From JARRQJ01 sp963810615 (GTDB lineage Bacteria > Pseudomonadota > Gammaproteobacteria > DRLM01), in contig CAWEOA010000007.1 in NCBI GenBank assembly GCA_963810615.1, positions 558,001 to 622,000 of the forward strand: a DNA stretch of 64,000 nucleotides, given 5' to 3'. Positions 62,231 through 64,000 of this stretch are shown one piece after another. Made by a program: the position numbers and the translations under genes. How positions within the stretch are numbered: the stretch's first letter is position 1; each line of letters starts with the position of its first letter. The notes beneath the pieces were generated by a model that saw only the letters and a list, made by a program, of their open reading frames with translations, was not told the origin of the DNA and made no database searches.

Positions 62231-64000
62231 TCATCGGCCCCGCAAAAACAACTTGTCCAACTCATCCATCCTCAGTTGTACCCAAGTCGGTCTACCATGA
62301 TTGCACTGGCCGCTACGCTCGGTGCGCTCCATATCGCGCAGCAGGGCGTTCATCTCGGGCACACTCAACCTACGCTGAGCGCGTACCGCGCCATGACAGG
62401 CGACCGTTCCGAGGATTTCATTGATATGCTCGCTGATGCGGGTACTGGAGCCGTAACTGTTGAGGTCGGCAAGTACGTCGCGGATTAACTGCGCCACATC
62501 CGCGTCGCGCAGCAAAGCCGGCACCTGCCGGATCACCAGGCTTTCAGGGCCGATGCGATTCACCTCGCAACCCAGCTCACTGAACAGTGCTTTATGCTCT
62601 TCGGCCAGATTCGCTTCCTGGAGGCTGACCTTCAAGCTGACCGGGACCAGCAGGGGTTGGGACACGATATTGCCTTCGCCGTGGGATTGCTTGAGACGCT
62701 CATAGGCGATGCGTTCGTGGGCGGCGTGCATGTCTACCACGATCAGACCGTCACTGTTTTCGGCCAGGATATACACCCCATGCAGTTGTGCGATGGCGTA
62801 GCCCAATGGGTGGGCGTCGGCCGCCGGCTCTGCTTCCTCTTCAGCTGTTTGCGGCAAGGGATGTAGCTCAGCATAGGCGGCGATCTGCTCGCGCACTTGC
62901 AAGGGGATGGCCGACTGTGAAGGCGGGCGGGCGGCAAACGCGGGGCTGCGTAACGCGGTACCGGCGGGCCGTTCCAACACCGCCACATCCTCCGCCCGAT
63001 CGGCTGCCGGCGATGTTCCGGGTCGCAGCTGGGCCAGGGCGTCGTGCAGACCGCGAAACAGAAAATCATGCACCCTGCGGCTCTCGCGGAAACGCACCTC
63101 ATGCTTGCTGGGATGGACGTTGACGTCCACCTCTTGCGGCGGCAATTCAAGGAACAGCACAAAGGCGGGATGACGGCCGTGATACAGCACATCCTGATAG
63201 GCCTGGCGAATGGCGTGGGCCACCAATTTATCGCGCACCATACGGCCGTTCACATAAAAGAATTGCATATCCGCCTGGCTGCGGGAAAAGGTCGGCTGGC
63301 TGATCCATCCCCATAGGCGCAGATCGCCTATGTGGAAATCCACCATGACCGCCTGCGCGCTGAAATCATCGCCGCACAGCGTCATCACCCTGCGCAGCTG
63401 TTCCTGTTCGGTAGTCGCTTCCGGCAGCTTATAGATCGCCCGCCCGCCATGGTTCAGATGCACGCTCACGTCGAAACGGCTGAGGGCGAGGCGTTTGACC
63501 ACTTCCTCTAAATGATTAAATTCGGTGCGTTCGGTGCGCAGAAATTTGCGCCGTGCCGGGGTGTTAAAAAACAGATCGCGGACTTCCACCGTGGTCCCCG
63601 GCGGATGAGCCACAGGCGCCGGCTGCGCCTCGCCTTCGTTCCTGACCTGCCAGCCGCGCTCGCTGTCCGGCGTGCGTGAGGCCAGGCTCAGGCGCGAAAC
63701 GGAACTGATACTGGGCAGGGCTTCGCCGCGAAAGCCCAGGCTTTTCACGGCGACCAGATCATCGAAGCTACGGATCTTGCTGGTGGCGTGGCGATTCAAG
63801 GCCAAGGCAAGATCATCGTAATGGATGCCGTGACCATCATCCCGGATACGAATCAAGCGCGTACCGCCCTCCTCTATATCCAGTTCGATACGGCGCGCCC
63901 CGGCATCCAAGCTGTTCTCCAGTAACTCCTTGACCACGGATGAGGGGCGTTCTACTACCTCTCCGGCAGCGATCTGATTGGCAAGCTGCGTGGGCAGCAA
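62231..64000 (-). CDS. mutL: DNA mismatch repair protein MutL (start outside window)
   Basis: 589 residues are visible; the frame runs off the right edge at LLPTQLANQIAAGEVVERP, so only the first few residues (usually MPIR) are missing. The GHKL ATPase motifs ENSLDAGA, DDGHGI and GFRGEALPS are complete, followed by the transducer domain and a Pro/Ala-rich linker. The C-terminal dimer domain carries DMHAAHERIAYE, a variant of the DQHA-x2-E-x4-E endonuclease motif as in Pseudomonas MutL, so nicking activity is plausible, unlike in E. coli MutL. The end is QCNHGRPTWVQL. Confidence 0.95.
   Translation of the reverse strand: MLPTQLANQIAAGEVVERPSSVVKELLENSLDAGARRIELDIEEGGTRLIRIRDDGHGIHYDDLALALNRHATSKIRSFDDLVAVKSLGFRGEALPSISSVSRLSLASRTPDSERGWQVRNEGEAQPAPVAHPPGTTVEVRDLFFNTPARRKFLRTERTEFNHLEEVVKRLALSRFDVSVHLNHGGRAIYKLPEATTEQEQLRRVMTLCGDDFSAQAVMVDFHIGDLRLWGWISQPTFSRSQADMQFFYVNGRMVRDKLVAHAIRQAYQDVLYHGRHPAFVLFLELPPQEVDVNVHPSKHEVRFRESRRVHDFLFRGLHDALAQLRPGTSPAADRAEDVAVLERPAGTALRSPAFAARPPSQSAIPLQVREQIAAYAELHPLPQTAEEEAEPAADAHPLGYAIAQLHGVYILAENSDGLIVVDMHAAHERIAYERLKQSHGEGNIVSQPLLVPVSLKVSLQEANLAEEHKALFSELGCEVNRIGPESLVIRQVPALLRDADVAQLIRDVLADLNSYGSSTRISEHINEILGTVACHGAVRAQRRLSVPEMNALLRDMERTERSGQCNHGRPTWVQLRMDELDKLFLRGR

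Overview
This window looks like chromosome from a gammaproteobacterium of moderately high GC. The gene orders support this: maf/sppA/HAD phosphatase/rluC/rne, lolC-lolD-comEC-exbB-exbD-msbA-lpxK-trm112-kdsB, and rluB-scpB-scpA-trpS-M50-yciO-rnm facing yciB-yciI-bolA-ppiC. These blocks are typical of Pseudomonas- and Chromatiales-like genomes. I cannot name the species. I saw no rRNA, tRNA, CRISPR array, transposase or integrase.

Layout. 0-2.4 kb: the end of a biotin carboxylase subunit and a complete OadA/PycB-type carboxyltransferase, together probably a two-subunit pyruvate carboxylase. 2.5-10.35 kb: housekeeping genes (Maf pyrophosphatase, SppA, HAD phosphatase, RluC, RNase E with a frame break in its C-terminal tail, low-molecular-weight phosphatase). 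10.4-26.2 kb: an accessory signalling block. It holds two related PAS/GAF/GGDEF/EAL proteins, a membrane Cache/GGDEF/EAL protein, a duplicated outer-membrane barrel gene with a PstS-like periplasmic protein between the copies, and KaiB and KaiC clock-protein homologues. Reading on the minus strand, kaiC, kaiB, the PAS/GAF/GGDEF/EAL gene and the Cache/GGDEF/EAL gene lie in one tight series with overlapping start and stop codons. This block sits between the phosphatase gene and kdsB, which are neighbours in related genomes, so I infer an insertion. 26.2-36.6 kb: the KDO, lipid A and lipoprotein export operon with comEC. 36.6-42.5 kb: surface or periplasmic proteins (His-rich protein, repeat protein with a GlyGly-CTERM-like tail, RTX calcium-repeat protein, HEAT-repeat protein). 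42.5-53.9 kb: housekeeping genes (glycosylase, RluB, ScpAB, TrpS with an iron-sulphur motif, LigA and others). 54-60.5 kb: three secreted or lipoprotein genes in a row. 60.7-64 kb: PLD-like protein, secretin-N-domain protein and the start-truncated mutL.

The most unusual content is the Kai/c-di-GMP block. Clock-type KaiB and KaiC appear wired by operon structure to proteins that make or degrade cyclic di-GMP, with no kaiA. kaiC needs about a dozen single-base frame corrections to read through. Once corrected it gives an intact KaiC-like sequence without stop codons. Several neighbours carry one or two similar breaks, while the 4.3 kb gene beside kaiB carries none. Whether this is real decay or local sequence error cannot be settled here.
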